NCBI RefSeq assembly: GCF_029854155.1
Contig: NZ_CP122958.1
Coordinates: 1,288,001-1,352,000, forward strand
Reading direction: 5' to 3'
DNA from: Methanonatronarchaeum sp. AMET-Sl
Lineage (GTDB): Archaea; Halobacteriota; Methanonatronarchaeia; Methanonatronarchaeales; Methanonatronarchaeaceae
Length of the DNA stretch: 64,000 nucleotides
A program made the position numbers and the translations under genes. The notes under the pieces were generated by a model. It was not told the origin of the DNA. It was given only the letters and a program-made list of their open reading frames with translations, and ran no database searches. Positions 19,335 to 33,646 of this stretch are shown here, piece by piece (position 1 is the first letter of the stretch; the number at the start of each line of letters is the position of its first letter).

Positions 19335-20072
19335 CTAATTTGATTTTTTCTCTGAACTTTTCTTATCTTTTTCTTGCTGTCCGAACGTTTCTAGGTGATC
19401 TTTTGAGGCGAACTTCTCGTTTATTTCTCTTTCTCTTGGTCTTCCTTTGGCTTCTCTTTCGGAGGAGGTGATGAAGAAATAGAGCGTCGAACCGATTACG
19501 CTTCCAAGAACAATTCCGAATATGAATACGCCGGCGAGAGGTTCTAGAGGTCCTGCAATTCTCTGGAAAAATTCATTCCAGGTGGTGGCATGTTCAGGGT
19601 GGATATAGACCTTACCTATCCAGGCCCCTATGAATACCATTATTAGCCATATGTATATCCTCTTTAGCCTTCTTTTCATAGCTTCTTGCCATGTGATTTT
19701 ATAGTGTGGGAATCTGAAGTCTTCCGAAAGTGCTTTGGTCCATCTCTCGTCTATGTCATTTTCTCGGTCGAAGAACTTTGAGAGGAACGTCTCCTCTAGC
19801 GCTCTGACTCTCCCTCTCCACTTGTCGAAATTTCTGTATCTCCTGGCCTCAGTGAAAAGCATTATGTATATAAGAAAGAGGCCTGCTAGAACGGCCCAGT
19901 GTGGGACGTTAGGGTTGGCGAGGGCAAAAGTTATTATACCGGAGGTGATCACTATTGCCCAGTTTGTGGTTTTGTCCATCCGTTGTCTCCAGCTATTGGT
20001 TCTTTGGAGCTCTCCACGGTAGACATGCATTATGACGTTCGTGTCCAGAGAATCCAGTTTTTCCCAATCCAT
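19335..20072 (-). CDS. DUF2270 integral membrane protein
   Basis: About 245 residues, matching the archaeal DUF2270 family. The core is SLDTNVIMHVYRGELQRTNSWRQRMD..., read as conserved cytosolic start, followed by two membrane spans (residues about 35-75), a charged middle with EARRYRNFDKWRGRVRALEE, and two more spans near residues 150-215. The tail is hydrophilic and basic/acidic mixed. A GTG 20 codons upstream opens the frame, but the ATG at 20072 has a GAGG site at a proper distance. Function of the family is unknown. Confidence 0.75.
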   Translation of the reverse strand: MDWEKLDSLDTNVIMHVYRGELQRTNSWRQRMDKTTNWAIVITSGIITFALANPNVPHWAVLAGLFLIYIMLFTEARRYRNFDKWRGRVRALEETFLSKFFDRENDIDERWTKALSEDFRFPHYKITWQEAMKRRLKRIYIWLIMVFIGAWIGKVYIHPEHATTWNEFFQRIAGPLEPLAGVFIFGIVLGSVIGSTLYFFITSSEREAKGRPREREINEKFASKDHLETFGQQEKDKKSSEKKSN

Positions 20073-21295
20073 CCTTATTTCCTCTTTATCTAAAGAGATA
20101 AATTTTTTTGACTGCAGAAACTTCTCTAACACTCTTCATTTTAATGTATTCATATCTTTCTTTTCTCCAGTTCATCTATCTCAACCTATATATCGCCGTA
20201 ATCCCTTTTTTATTTATTAAACTCGTTTTATTCTCTTTTTTATCCTCTATCTTACCTTTTATTTGTTCTAGATTACTTCCCACATCTTAAATATGTATTA
20301 ATTTATGGTATTTATTTGTTGTTTTGTCTTGAACATATTCTAGAGTAGTCGCAATATCTACATTTCCATTGGTTTTCTCTATCTACAGGTTTAGGTTTTC
20401 TTTCATCTTTCCAATACTATGAAATGAACTCTAAACTCCTTTTTTTCAAATTTGATTTCTTTTTTTATCGATAAGTTCTTCGGATTCCAGATGTATATAT
20501 CAGATTCTGATTGTTTCAGAGAATGTTGTAAAGAATGTGGCATTAATCGAAAAATAGTTTAACTGGCTCTTCTATTTGGTTAGCTTGGATTTCAAGCGAG
20601 GTGTTTTCCCTAAGTTCACTGCAGAAATCACTGGTATCTTCTCTTGGTTAAGGTGATATGAATCAATAATCTATTTGTAACTGAATCTAGTGTTTATTAT
20701 GTTGCTTAGTACTTTCAATTGACATCCTCCCCGCGCTAAAGCATGGGGATTTCCCCCCCCAAACTTTCTTAATATTGGTTGTATTTTTTTTCGGGTGAGG
20801 TATTGAGCTATTTCGGTGTCTATCCCAACTTTTGCTCCTGTTGATTAGATTTTCTGGTCTTTCAGTAGGTTTAGGTTTTGTTTTTTTGGGTAATGTTCAG
20901 GTTTATCCATAAGGTTGATTTTTAATGTATTATTCTACCTAAAAAGGCTGTTTATTTACATCAATAGTTAGTTCTTAGTTTGCTTTAGTAAAGTATTGGA
21001 GAGGTGAGATGGGTTAGATTGGGGTTTGGTTGGTTTGTTGTTTCTTTATTGGTCAATTGGAGATATTATTTAATTTACTATTTTCTTAAAAAGAGGTTTA
21101 GAGTGTATATTTTTTTATTTAAAGTTTTATTTGGAATTTAAATGTTGGTTTATGTTAATGTTTTATATTGTTATAGTAGGGTTGATTGTTTTTTTTTGGT
21201 TAGTTGGGTGTTTGATAGTTTTAGGTTTATTTAGAGGTTCTTTATAAGCGAACTATTTTTGTTAAATAATTAAAAAAGGGTTGGAGGAGAGTTTT
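20073..21295. other. 1.2-kb gene-free region of decayed sequence
   Basis: No intact gene is visible. It holds an IS200/IS605-like end (separate entry). On the minus strand at about 20555-20650 there is a short open stretch ending ELRENTSLEIQANQIEEP with a stop soon after, and on the plus strand near 20515-20560 a Cys-rich fragment (CFRECCKECGINRK). These look like remnants of lost genes. The rest is T-rich and featureless. Confidence 0.4.
20719..20760. mobile_element. IS200/IS605-like terminal hairpin (element relic)
   Basis: TTGACATCCTCCCCG followed by GCTAAAGCAT and GGGGATTTCCCC forms a CCCC/GGGG hairpin and matches the terminal motif often seen at IS200/IS605/IS1341-type ends (ACATCCTCCCCG...CGGGG). 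No transposase gene is intact nearby, so this is a solo end or a deeply decayed copy. A related motif occurs at 50528-50562. Confidence 0.55.
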
Positions 21296-21589
<294 letters not shown>

Positions 21590-22232
21590 AGTACTTACAA
21601 ATTGATAAGTTATAATTTATATAATTAACGTAAATTTCTTAAAATATTTAGTAGTTTTAATTATTTTTTAGTTGGCATTATCTTCTAAATCTTTTTTTTT
21701 AAAAAAGTTTGTATGTTTTGAAGTGGTTAAGGAGATTAGGTGTCCTCTAAGGTCTTAGGTCATTGGGTCCCTATCACTTCTTTTATTTTTTTGGTCTCGG
21801 TTTATAGATGATGCAGATGGATGTTGTGGGGTCACGGTTTTCTTTTTGTTGTAGGTTTCGAGGTAATTTAAAAATCTTTCTTGAGATAGAAGAGGATGGT
21901 GTAATTGTTTAGAGTTTTTAGAACATCTTTTAGTGTTATTAATTCGGATAGAGCCTTTTTTATCGAGATTTGTAGTCCAATGACCCCTTTACTTTATCGT
22001 TCTGAGTCTGTTTTTCCGAGCCTTAAGAACTTGGGGGCGTTACTCGAAACTCTGAAAAGACATTTATCGTTATTTATTTTAATAGTTGGATTTATTTTTT
22101 TGTGTTTTTTGTTATTTAGTTGTATTTTTGTATTTAGTTGTTTGGTTTTTATAGTTGGTTTATTTTTGTCTAATTGGATAAATATAAGTATTGATGTCTT
22201 AATAATTAGTGTTAAAGGGGGAAATTGCTAGA
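21590..22232. other. Gene-free stretch before the surface-protein gene
   Basis: Mostly T-rich on the plus strand. A 108-codon plus-strand frame (21905-22231) with a hydrophobic end exists but overlaps the next gene's ribosome-binding site and has no convincing start. GGGGG at 22218-22222 is the ribosome-binding site of the gene starting at 22233. Nothing else is supported. Confidence 0.4.
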
Positions 22233-22958
22233 ATGTATTTTAATAAAACGAGATTGTTTTCTATTGCAATCACTGCACTACTGGTTTGTGCTGCTTTCGG
22301 CGCAATAGGTGGATCAGTGATGGCAGAAAACAATGAAGAAGAACTTGAGTTAGAGTTAGAGATAATAACAGAGAAAGTTGACCGGCTTGTTAATGAAGAT
22401 ATTGATTTTCAGGTGACTGCTGATGATGAAGGTGTTGAAGATGTTACTATTTCTTATAACGATGAGGAAGTTGTTACCGATGCAGGTGGTAATGCAACAT
22501 TAACATTTGATGAAGCAGGGACTTGGACATTAACTGCAGAGAAAGAAAATTATGTAAATGACTCTGTAGAATTAACGGTCTGGACAAACTCAACCGAAAT
22601 GGATCTTGATTTAGAAGTGCTTACCGATCAAGATGATTGGGTTGAAGGAGAGGAATTAACTTTCCATGTTACCGCTGATAATGAATCAGTTGAAAACGCA
22701 ACTGTCTCGTTTAACGATCAACAGGCTGTTACCGATGCAGGTGGTAATGCAACATTAACATTTGATGAAGCAGGAACATTTGAAGTGACAGCGGAGAAAG
22801 ACGATGAAACGGTGGATAATGAGCTTTTTGTTTATAATGATGCCACGGTTGAAGTAGAAATTGAAGAAACACCTGGATTTACAGTTATCCTTGCATTGAT
22901 TGCTTTAGTTGGTGCTTTGGCAGCGGTACTGATAGTTAGAAACCGAACGCGAAGTTGA
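22233..22958 (+). CDS. Secreted surface protein with two Ig-like repeats and PGF-CTERM
   Basis: About 241 residues. A signal peptide (basic MYFNKTRLF, hydrophobic core ending SVMA) is followed by two tandem acidic beta-rich repeats of about 90 residues, each containing [17 protein letters not shown]. The C-terminus is TPGF followed by a hydrophobic helix and RNRTRS, the PGF-CTERM sorting signal processed by archaeosortase A, which replaces the helix with a lipid anchor. Several N-x-S/T sites could be glycosylated. The ATG at 22233 has GGGGG upstream; the in-frame GTG at 22209 does not. The two repeats share 47 identical bases (22473-22519 and 22729-22775). Confidence 0.8.
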   Translation: MYFNKTRLFSIAITALLVCAAFGAIGGSVMAENNEEELELELEIITEKVDRLVNEDIDFQVTADDEGVEDVTISYNDEEVVTDAGGNATLTFDEAGTWTLTAEKENYVNDSVELTVWTNSTEMDLDLEVLTDQDDWVEGEELTFHVTADNESVENATVSFNDQQAVTDAGGNATLTFDEAGTFEVTAEKDDETVDNELFVYNDATVEVEIEETPGFTVILALIALVGALAAVLIVRNRTRS

Positions 22959-23038
22959 ATAAAAAATTAGGTTAAGGTTTAGATGGGTCTTTTTTTATGG
23001 GCCCAAAACAACCTTCCTTTATTTTTTTGTTTTCTGGT

Positions 23039-24972
<1,934 letters not shown>

Positions 24973-25542
24973 TAAATTCTCCTTTTCAATCTATTGGTTA
25001 TTGCAAAACGAATCCAACCTATATCCATTCATTATAGAAAACAACTTCTATAAATCTATAAAGACTATTTAAAACAGTTCGAAATCGTTAATTATCTTTA
25101 TAAATTATTTAAATAACTTAATAAAGAACATTACACTATATGGATTAGTTAAATATAAATATATCGATTATAAGACATTTATAACAATTCAATAAACCTA
25201 TAAATAAATAAAAATACCTTAAAACCTATATAAAAGAATTTAAATAACTTAATATTAATAAATAATTTATCTAAAAAATAGAATCATTAATTTACAATTA
25301 AACTACGTTTTACTTATTCACAATATCTCGTTCCTTTACACACCAAAAAAAAAGGGTTTTGACCTCGATTTTGAATTAAAAAAACAATATTCAAACATAA
25401 AACAGATAAACTCTAAAAAAAATAACAATAAATAATTCAGTAATTATTTAATTGGAGTAATTGCTTAGCTTTATATATAAAAATAAGAAACTTAAAATAA
25501 GAGATTTAATGTTGTGGTTTATAAAAAAATGGGGTTTTTAGG
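24973..25542. promoter_or_regulatory. AT-rich divergent region with a 17-base direct repeat
   Basis: No gene is visible. ATTTAAATAACTTAATA occurs exactly at 25107-25123 and 25238-25254, and shorter CTATAAA words recur. It separates the ABC exporter (minus strand) from the TFB-like gene (plus strand). A TATA box, TTTATAAAAAAATGG, at 25519-25533 would serve the TFB-like gene. Confidence 0.35.
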
Positions 25543-25836
25543 TTGTGTTTAAAGCATAAATCTGTAGAGGAGTATATCTCTATTTATTGTAGTGAACTTG
25601 GGTTGTCTGATAAAATTAAGGGTAGGTGTCTTGAGGTTTATTCTAGTGCAGTTGATGGTGGTTTGTTTGCTTCTACTGGCCCTGCTTGCGTAGCTATCGC
25701 TGTTATTTATATGGCGGTAGATGTTTCTGGTTCTGAGTTGAGTTGTCAACGTGTTTTAGAGTTTGGTGTTGATGAAAAGAATATTCCTAGATATAGCATT
25801 GAACGGCGTTTGAGTTCTTTAAGGTCTTTGGGTTAG
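25543..25836 (+). CDS. TFB-like protein with a single cyclin repeat
   Basis: A 97-residue protein matching one cyclin-like repeat of archaeal transcription factor B: VEEYISIYCSELGLSDKIKG, then ASTGPACVAIAVIYMA, then LSCQRVLEFGVDEKNI and SIERRLSSL. A full TFB has a zinc ribbon, a B-finger and two repeats (about 300 residues), all missing here. The frame has no ATG; a TTG at 25543 is used, close to a TATA box centred near 25524. It may be a mini-TFB that modulates transcription, or a fragment. It converges on the crtP gene with three bases between. Confidence 0.55.
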   Translation: MCLKHKSVEEYISIYCSELGLSDKIKGRCLEVYSSAVDGGLFASTGPACVAIAVIYMAVDVSGSELSCQRVLEFGVDEKNIPRYSIERRLSSLRSLG

Positions 25837-25838
25837 TT

Positions 25839-27311
<1,473 letters not shown>

Positions 27312-27327
27312 ATTAATTGCCTCTTTT

Positions 27328-27924
27328 TTAGTATATGGGGGGGATTAATCTGTGGCGTTTGTTTTTCCATTCTATATATCTCTGTCCTATCTCTTTTTCC
27401 ATTGTTTTTTCTTCGTAATCCATTCTCCATTTAATTGTTGTTGTTATCAATATGGCTGTAATTATTAGGCCTGTTATTTGGCCGAGGATTATTGGTATGC
27501 TTATGGTTATTAATATGAGGCCTAGGTATGATGGATGTCGGATTTTTTTGTATGGGCCTTTTGTTATCAATTCTTGTTGTCTCTTGACCTTCACGGTTCG
27601 GTTGAAGTTTTTGCCTAATGTATGTAGTGACCAATATCTGATTGTTAGGCCGGCCGTGAATAGGGTTATTCCAATGTTTCTTGTTATGTTTAGGGGTTGG
27701 CCTGTTATGGTGGTGAACTCTATCATTGTTAGGGTTATTGATGTTATGATTGCGGTTATTATTGCTGTTAGGATTGAGTTGTATGATGCTTTGAATTGTT
27801 GTGGTTTTTGGTTGGGTTTTGATGGATATAACTTGAATTCGAGTAACCAAGTTGCGGTTAATATTGTTGTTATGATTGGTTGGGGTGTTGGTGTTAGTAG
27901 TTGGTTCAGTGTTGGGTCGATCAT
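27328..27924 (-). CDS. ICMT/PEMT-type membrane carboxyl methyltransferase
   Basis: A 198-residue membrane protein with four to five hydrophobic spans. The C-terminal half has [16 protein letters not shown] near residue 125 and [15 protein letters not shown] near residue 175, the S-adenosylmethionine-binding signature of isoprenylcysteine carboxyl methyltransferases and relatives. It overlaps the aldehyde dehydrogenase by four bases, so the two are co-translated. With crtP and an aldehyde dehydrogenase beside it, methylation of a carotenoid carboxyl group is a natural reading, but this is inferred. Alternatives are lipid or small isoprenoid acid methylation. Confidence 0.8.
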   Translation of the reverse strand: MIDPTLNQLLTPTPQPIITTILTATWLLEFKLYPSKPNQKPQQFKASYNSILTAIITAIITSITLTMIEFTTITGQPLNITRNIGITLFTAGLTIRYWSLHTLGKNFNRTVKVKRQQELITKGPYKKIRHPSYLGLILITISIPIILGQITGLIITAILITTTIKWRMDYEEKTMEKEIGQRYIEWKNKRHRLIPPIY

Positions 27925-29438
27925 GTTTTTTTTATTAATTTTATTAGGTTGGTTATTTTTTTGATTGGGTTTATGTCTCCGTGGAGGGTTTCTATGGCTG
28001 TTTTTAATGTTTGTTTTTTGTTTTCTGTGTAGGGGAACCAGTTGAGTTCATTGCCTTTGTTTTTGTTTATCATGATTGATTTTGTGTGGCTGAATGTTTT
28101 TAGGCCTTCGGGGCCGTGGTATCTTCCTAATCCACTTTGTTTTACGCCTCCGAAGGGTAGTGTTGGGTTTCCGATGTTTTTCACTGCGTCGTTTATGTAG
28201 AGGTTTCCGGTATCTAGTTTACGGGCTATTTTCTGTGCGATGTTTTGGTTTTCTGTCCAGATGCTGGCGTTTAATCCATATTTTGTGTCGTTTGCAAGTT
28301 CGATTGCTTCGTTTATTGTGTTGTAGGTCATGATGGGCATTGTTGGTCCGAATGTTTCTTCTTGCATTATTTTCATTTTGTGGTTGGTGTTGGTGAGTAT
28401 TGTTGGGGTGATGAATTGGTTTTTTCTTTCTCCCCCAACCTTTATTTCGGCGCCTTTTTCTTTTGCGTCCTTTATGTGCTCCATAACTATGTCGGCTTGT
28501 TCAGGTTTTGTCATAGGCCCTATATCTGAGTCTGAATCGATGCCTAACCTAAGTTTTTTTGTTTTTTCAATTATTTTATCTATAAACTGGTTTTTTATCT
28601 CTCTGTGTAGGTATACTCTTTCAATTGAAACACATATCTGGCCTGTGTTTGAGAAGGCTCCGTATACTGCTGCATTTGAAGCTCGTTCTATATCGGCGTC
28701 TTCACATACGATCATTGGGTCCTTGCCTCCTAGCTCTAGGGAGGTTGGGGTTAGGTTTTCTGCAGCGTTTTTTAAAACGGTTTTACCGACCTCTACGCTG
28801 CCTGTGAAGAATATTTTATTTGGATTGATTTCAACCAGTTTTTCACCGACCTCTTTACCACCCTGCAGTACGTGGACAAGGTCTTGGTCGATTTTGGATT
28901 CCTTTATCAATTTTCTTATTTCTTCTCCAACCAGTGGTGTTACTTCGGATGGTTTCAATAATACTGTGTTACCGGCCGCTAAGGCTGTTATCAATGGTAT
29001 CATGGATAGTTGGAATGGATAGTTCCAGGGAGCGATAATTGACACAACGCCCATTGGGCTATATTGAACATATGATTTATTTTTACGGAAATGTATGGGG
29101 CTTTTTCTTTTCTGTTTTGAAAGAATTTTAGGGGCATTTTTGATATAATATTTATTCAAATCGAGTGTTGGTAATATATCAGCCATCAATGCCTCGTTTT
29201 CAGTTTTCCCCGTATCCAATGAGATAGTATCGGTTAAATCATCGGTTTTAGTTACAATTGTGGATTGTATTTTCTTTAATGACTCAACCCTGTCTTCAGG
29301 TGATGTCTCTCCCCACCTACCACTTGCCTTACGTGCCTTTTGATAGGCAGTCTCAATCTCTTGAGAACCAGCTGTTTCTACCTCTTTAATCACCTCACCA
29401 GTTAAGGGAGATCTTGCCTTTAAAGTCATCCTGTCCAT
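27921..29438 (-). CDS. Aldehyde dehydrogenase, probable CrtNc-like carotenoid enzyme
   Basis: A 505-residue NAD(P)-dependent aldehyde dehydrogenase. WNYPFQLSM contains the active-site Asn region, [14 protein letters not shown] the catalytic Glu, and [14 protein letters not shown] the nucleophilic Cys (near residue 285). The C-terminal [14 protein letters not shown] motif is standard. It lies between a CrtP-like and a CrtI-like gene. In bacterial C30 pathways such an enzyme (CrtNc/AldH) oxidises the terminal aldehyde to an acid. A general aldehyde or succinate-semialdehyde role cannot be excluded from sequence alone. Confidence 0.85.
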   Translation of the reverse strand: MDRMTLKARSPLTGEVIKEVETAGSQEIETAYQKARKASGRWGETSPEDRVESLKKIQSTIVTKTDDLTDTISLDTGKTENEALMADILPTLDLNKYYIKNAPKILSKQKRKSPIHFRKNKSYVQYSPMGVVSIIAPWNYPFQLSMIPLITALAAGNTVLLKPSEVTPLVGEEIRKLIKESKIDQDLVHVLQGGKEVGEKLVEINPNKIFFTGSVEVGKTVLKNAAENLTPTSLELGGKDPMIVCEDADIERASNAAVYGAFSNTGQICVSIERVYLHREIKNQFIDKIIEKTKKLRLGIDSDSDIGPMTKPEQADIVMEHIKDAKEKGAEIKVGGERKNQFITPTILTNTNHKMKIMQEETFGPTMPIMTYNTINEAIELANDTKYGLNASIWTENQNIAQKIARKLDTGNLYINDAVKNIGNPTLPFGGVKQSGLGRYHGPEGLKTFSHTKSIMINKNKGNELNWFPYTENKKQTLKTAIETLHGDINPIKKITNLIKLIKKT

Positions 29439-29482
29439 ACCTCTAAATTATATAAAACGGTTTTAGAAGATGTTTAGATAGA

Positions 29483-30967
29483 TTATTTTTGGCCATATTT
29501 TTTGTTAATTAGGTTTGCCGTTATTCTTCCAGATTCGTATATGGTTGGTAGGCCACTTCCTGGGTTTGTTCCTCCACCAACAAGCCACATCGATTTGTAT
29601 TCTTCGAAATCATTTCTTGGCCTGAATGAGAGCATCTGTTTCAGATTATGAGCTAGGTTGAATGTCGCTCCATACTCGACATTATATTCTTCCTGCCAGT
29701 CTTGGGGTGTTATGATCTTCTCGTACTGTATATGTTCTTCGATATCAAGGAGCCCAGCTTTGTTTTTCAAAAGATCCAATATCAACTCCCTATATCTAGT
29801 TTTCTCTTCTTCCCAATCTATATCGGCTTTTAAGTTTGGTATAGGGACCAATACATAAAGGGCTGAATGTCCATCTGGAGCCATTGTAGAATCTGTTTTA
29901 GATGGATTTGCAACATAAAAGGAGGGGTCTTTGGGAAGCACTTTCTGGCTTTCTATCTCTCTAAAGTTCTCTTTATAGTCTTCTGTAATGAATATGTTGT
30001 GGTGTTCAAGGTCTTCATATAGCTTATCAAGACCTAAATACATCATGTATGTAGAACAAGAGTATTTCATACCATCTATTTTTTTGTCAGTATACTTCAT
30101 TCGTTCATTATTCGATAACAAGTTTTTCATAGACCAAGCAAAATCTGAATTTAAGATTACTTCATCATGTTTTTTAGTTTCTCCATCCGACAACTCAACA
30201 CCCTCAACCTCACGGCCCTCAACCAAAACCCTGTCGACCGTGGTGTTCAAATGTATCTTTCCACCCATCTCCTTGAAAGCTTTAGCCATAGCTTTCGATA
30301 AATTGCATAACCCACCTTTCACGTGATGTATACCCCAATTATACTCAATATATGGTAGTATAGTAAACATAGAGGGACAGTTAAATGGAGACATCCCGAG
30401 ATATTTAGATTGAAAAGTAAATGCAACCTTTATCCGATCATCTTCGAAATGTCTACCCAAATCCTCCCATAAACTGGTTGTTGGCCTTAAAACTGGAAGT
30501 AAGGACAAAACTTCTTTAGACAAAATAGATAGATGGCTTGGATAGTCCCGTTGAAGCACCGGTAAAACCCTATCCATCTTTTTCTTATTGTCTTCCATGA
30601 AACCATCAAACCCATCCCCATCAACAGGACTCATTTCCTCAATCGAATCTCTAAAATCTGTAAAGTCTTTTTGAGGCTTTAAAACATCCCCATTTGCAAA
30701 AACCAGTTGATAATATGGATCCAACTCAATTAAATCAACATAATCATGAAGATTTTTATCACACTCACCAAAAATCTCTTCAATAATAAAAGGCATCATA
30801 AAAAAGGTGGGTCCAACATCAAACCTATAGCCCTCTTCCTCAATACATGAACTTCTAGACCCAACTCTATCCATCCTTTCATAGATCTCAACATCAAACC
30901 CCTTACTAGCTAATAACATACCTGCAGAAAGTCCGCCTGGACCGGCTCCAACAATACCAATATTCAT
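29483..30967 (-). CDS. CrtI/CrtN-type carotenoid desaturase
   Basis: A 494-residue FAD enzyme: N-terminal [18 protein letters not shown], substrate-fold motif [19 protein letters not shown], and C-terminal [20 protein letters not shown], the CrtI bacterial-phytoene-desaturase signature. It is acidic, unlike the CrtP-like paralogue, so the pair did not arise by recent local duplication. No phytoene or dehydrosqualene synthase lies in this window. It may desaturate a C30 or C40 precursor; hydroxyarchaeol-type hydratase activity, known for one methanogen homologue, is another possibility. Confidence 0.85.
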   Translation of the reverse strand: MNIGIVGAGPGGLSAGMLLASKGFDVEIYERMDRVGSRSSCIEEEGYRFDVGPTFFMMPFIIEEIFGECDKNLHDYVDLIELDPYYQLVFANGDVLKPQKDFTDFRDSIEEMSPVDGDGFDGFMEDNKKKMDRVLPVLQRDYPSHLSILSKEVLSLLPVLRPTTSLWEDLGRHFEDDRIKVAFTFQSKYLGMSPFNCPSMFTILPYIEYNWGIHHVKGGLCNLSKAMAKAFKEMGGKIHLNTTVDRVLVEGREVEGVELSDGETKKHDEVILNSDFAWSMKNLLSNNERMKYTDKKIDGMKYSCSTYMMYLGLDKLYEDLEHHNIFITEDYKENFREIESQKVLPKDPSFYVANPSKTDSTMAPDGHSALYVLVPIPNLKADIDWEEEKTRYRELILDLLKNKAGLLDIEEHIQYEKIITPQDWQEEYNVEYGATFNLAHNLKQMLSFRPRNDFEEYKSMWLVGGGTNPGSGLPTIYESGRITANLINKKYGQK

Positions 30968-31130
30968 TTTCGTCTAAACCCCCAAAACTATCAATAAAAA
31001 CAAAACCAAGTTACCTATCATTCTTAATTAGGTATATAAACAATATAAAACTACTGAAGTATAAAAAAACTCAGTTAATAACATACCTATTTAAAAATAA
31101 AACGATACAGAAAAATAACTATAGCTTTAT

Positions 31131-31700
31131 TTAAGCGATGAAAGAAAGATATATTGCCAATAATACGACTGCTGCGAACACTACTTTATTCTCCCTATAT
31201 ATTTCTTCTCCATCAAGTCCTGCGAACGGGATCATGTTGAACAAAGCGAGCCATGCATTGATATACTGGCCGTAAGCACCAACCAGGCCTGGAATGAACA
31301 AAAAAAACGTTGCCAATCCAAGGTTGCTTAATGGGCCGGATAAACTAATATACATCTGTTGTTTCGATGTCCGGCTTCCTTTTGTATAGACTGCTCCAGG
31401 GGCGGCGAAAATAAAGCCTATAAAAGATAAAACGAAAGCAAACACTAAAAAAGATATATCAGCTTTAAAAAAAGCTTGTAGGCCAAACCTAGATGCCACT
31501 AATTTGTGTGCTATTTCGTGAACTAAAAAACCAATACCTGCAGTGAACAACGCAATTAAGATAGAAATACTATTTAAGCCACCTAATAGGTTGGCAAATG
31601 CAAGACCTAGAACTATCCATGCTATTAATAAATCCCAAAACTCCCCGTAATATGGAACACCAAGACGTTTACCAGTTCTAAAAAGATTGTTGCGAGACAA
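31131..31700 (-). CDS. M50-family (site-2 protease-like) membrane metalloprotease
   Basis: A 189-residue membrane protein with about six hydrophobic spans. HEIAH in FLVHEIAHKLVASRFG is the zinc site (near residue 62). SLSGPLSNLGLATFF and WLALFNMIPFAGLDGEEI (the N-x-x-P-x-x-x-L-D-G motif) supply the third zinc ligand and membrane helices. Members cut membrane-bound substrates. It stands alone with its own promoter; nothing nearby identifies its target. Confidence 0.88.
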   Translation of the reverse strand: MSRNNLFRTGKRLGVPYYGEFWDLLIAWIVLGLAFANLLGGLNSISILIALFTAGIGFLVHEIAHKLVASRFGLQAFFKADISFLVFAFVLSFIGFIFAAPGAVYTKGSRTSKQQMYISLSGPLSNLGLATFFLFIPGLVGAYGQYINAWLALFNMIPFAGLDGEEIYRENKVVFAAVVLLAIYLSFIA

Positions 31701-31979
31701 AAATATAGACCTCTACATCCAGCTATAAAAAATAAGTTATTTAGAATTCAATATCATTTAATAAATACCTTTATTTTTCTTTTTTTTTTTTCATCTTAAT
31801 GGTTGAGAAGACCTTTTTCTTAATAAACTTAATCAAATAAGGTAGGAATCGCTATATACTTAATCATATGTTTTTTAATCGATGAGAGGGTTAGGTTAGT
31901 GTTTTTTTGTTTTTGGTTTTTGTTTGGTTTGGGTGTATTTTTAAAACGGGGTTGAGACCTCTTTTATTCAGAGTAGGGG

Positions 31980-32906
31980 TTATTTTACTTTTCCTATTTC
32001 TGTTATGGGTATTCTTGAGCGTTTTTCTATTTGTTTTTGTTTGAGTTTTGGTTTTGTTATTGCTATTACTGCTGATGTTGGTCCTGCGGATAGGTTTAGG
32101 TCGATGTCGGTGTTTTTCCATTGTATTGTGAGTTCTGTGTTTGATAGGTGGTTGTTTATCTCTTTTTTGATTCCTGGATGTCCGACGGGTATTATTTTTT
32201 TAATTGATTTGTTTTTTTGTAGTAGTTTTATGTCTTCGATTTGTGGTAGTTTCATGTTGAGTATGTCTTCGCCGACAGATGGATGTCCTATACAGAATAC
32301 TTTGTCTCCTTTTTTTATTTCAGGTTGTATTAGTTGGTTTGTTTCTAGTAATCCGATTGCAGTGATTGAGACGCCTGTTTGACATGTTTTGATGTTCTCT
32401 TCGCTGTGGCCTACTACTACGTTGTTGATTCCAATTTTCTTACATTCTGTATTGACTCCTTGTATTATGTTTCGACCTGTTTCTTCCATTTCGTTGGAGA
32501 AATTGAGAAGTACTGTGGTTGGTTCTGCCGATATTGATAACATTTTTATTAATGCTGTTCTAGCTATTATGCTCCCTACAACCTCTCCGTCCACGGATAC
32601 TTGGTCGTGTATTTTTGGTCCGATTCCGCCTGAGGATGAGTTGGATATTACTATGCTTATGTTAAAAGAATCTAGGTTTATGAAATGGACGTCTCTGATG
32701 TTTTCTTGGGTTATTTGGATTTCCTCTTTAGAGAGCTCCCTTATGTTTGTGAGTTTATCAAGGTCCCCTATTATTTTGAAGTATAATGTTAGGGCTTGTC
32801 GTATAATCTCCGACCTAGATAGACCGAATTTTTCTGAAAGTTCTTCTATCTGGCTATCCATCTCCATTGGTATCCGGAAATTAATTTGTTTGATAACTAT
32901 CACCAA
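31980..32906 (-). CDS. RHH DNA-binding domain fused to a PurM/AIR-synthase-like domain
   Basis: A 308-residue two-part protein. Residues 4-45 form a ribbon-helix-helix domain ([32 protein letters not shown]). From about residue 85 comes an AIR-synthase/selenophosphate-synthetase-like fold: [20 protein letters not shown], then [23 protein letters not shown] and [15 protein letters not shown], with metal/ATP-site features including SAGPTSAVI near the end. It could be a transcription factor sensing ATP or a small aminoimidazole-like ligand, or an enzyme using DNA binding for autoregulation. It precedes no obvious target; the next gene is a methyltransferase six bases upstream. Confidence 0.75.
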   Translation of the reverse strand: MVIVIKQINFRIPMEMDSQIEELSEKFGLSRSEIIRQALTLYFKIIGDLDKLTNIRELSKEEIQITQENIRDVHFINLDSFNISIVISNSSSGGIGPKIHDQVSVDGEVVGSIIARTALIKMLSISAEPTTVLLNFSNEMEETGRNIIQGVNTECKKIGINNVVVGHSEENIKTCQTGVSITAIGLLETNQLIQPEIKKGDKVFCIGHPSVGEDILNMKLPQIEDIKLLQKNKSIKKIIPVGHPGIKKEINNHLSNTELTIQWKNTDIDLNLSAGPTSAVIAITKPKLKQKQIEKRSRIPITEIGKVK

Positions 32907-32912
32907 GTCTAT

Positions 32913-33512
32913 TTAGATTTTCTTCCCTACCAAGACACCTATCTCGTTATGTATCTTGATTAGGTCTGTAACGGCATAACCAGCTTCTGTAAAGGCAATC
33001 ACAAGTTCACTTACATAAGCAGGGTTATCGACTTCAGGTTTATGAAATGGATCTTCCATATCGGGTTCACTGAAAAACATTAAATCCCCTAAAACTACCT
33101 TTTCTGCCCCTATTTCCTTGAAAATTTCTATCGCTTTATGTTTTTCTTCATCCTCTACGTGATGTAAAGCGAAGTTGGAAACAACTATATCAATAGATCT
33201 AACATTAGGGGAATGAAAACTTCCAACACCAAAATCAACGTTATCTATACCCAGTTTTTTAGACTTCTCTATCGCCTTCTCCAGCATTCCCTCACTAATA
33301 TCACGGCCAAAAACAAAACTAGCTTTACTAGCAAGTTTAACTGCAACCTCACCAGTTCCAGTACCAACATCCAGTACAACATCATTACTCGATGGATCTG
33401 CCTTCTCCACAACAGTCTCTAAACACCTTAAATACTCTATTTTCTGGTCATCGTCATATTCATCAGCTATTTCATCAAACCTAGATGCATGTTCTTCAAT
33501 CTTTTCATTCAT
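32913..33512 (-). CDS. Class I SAM-dependent methyltransferase
   Basis: A 199-residue Rossmann-fold methyltransferase. Motif I is VVLDVGTGTGEVAVKLA (near residue 45), followed by an acidic residue in FGRDISEG, motif post-I, and VVSNFALHHVEDEEKH (motif IV region). The substrate is unknown; the fold resembles UbiE/YcgJ-type enzymes. It lies six bases before the RHH-PurM gene on the same strand and shares an intergenic region with the RuBisCO gene. Confidence 0.8.
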   Translation of the reverse strand: MNEKIEEHASRFDEIADEYDDDQKIEYLRCLETVVEKADPSSNDVVLDVGTGTGEVAVKLASKASFVFGRDISEGMLEKAIEKSKKLGIDNVDFGVGSFHSPNVRSIDIVVSNFALHHVEDEEKHKAIEIFKEIGAEKVVLGDLMFFSEPDMEDPFHKPEVDNPAYVSELVIAFTEAGYAVTDLIKIHNEIGVLVGKKI

Positions 33513-33646
33513 AACAAAAACTCCAAAAATACAAAACCAGAAACAAATACTACTAATTAATATCTTTATTCAACCAAAAAACTTCAACCACTAAGTGCTT
33601 TAGTAAATTTAGTTTTGACAAGATTGAAATAGTTTGTGCTGTATAT

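Noticed and set aside
21905..22231. 108-codon plus-strand frame with a hydrophobic end
   Set aside because: No convincing start or family, and it overlaps the ribosome-binding site of the next gene.
31891..32121. 76-codon minus-strand frame
   Set aside because: Shadow of the RHH-PurM gene end in another frame.
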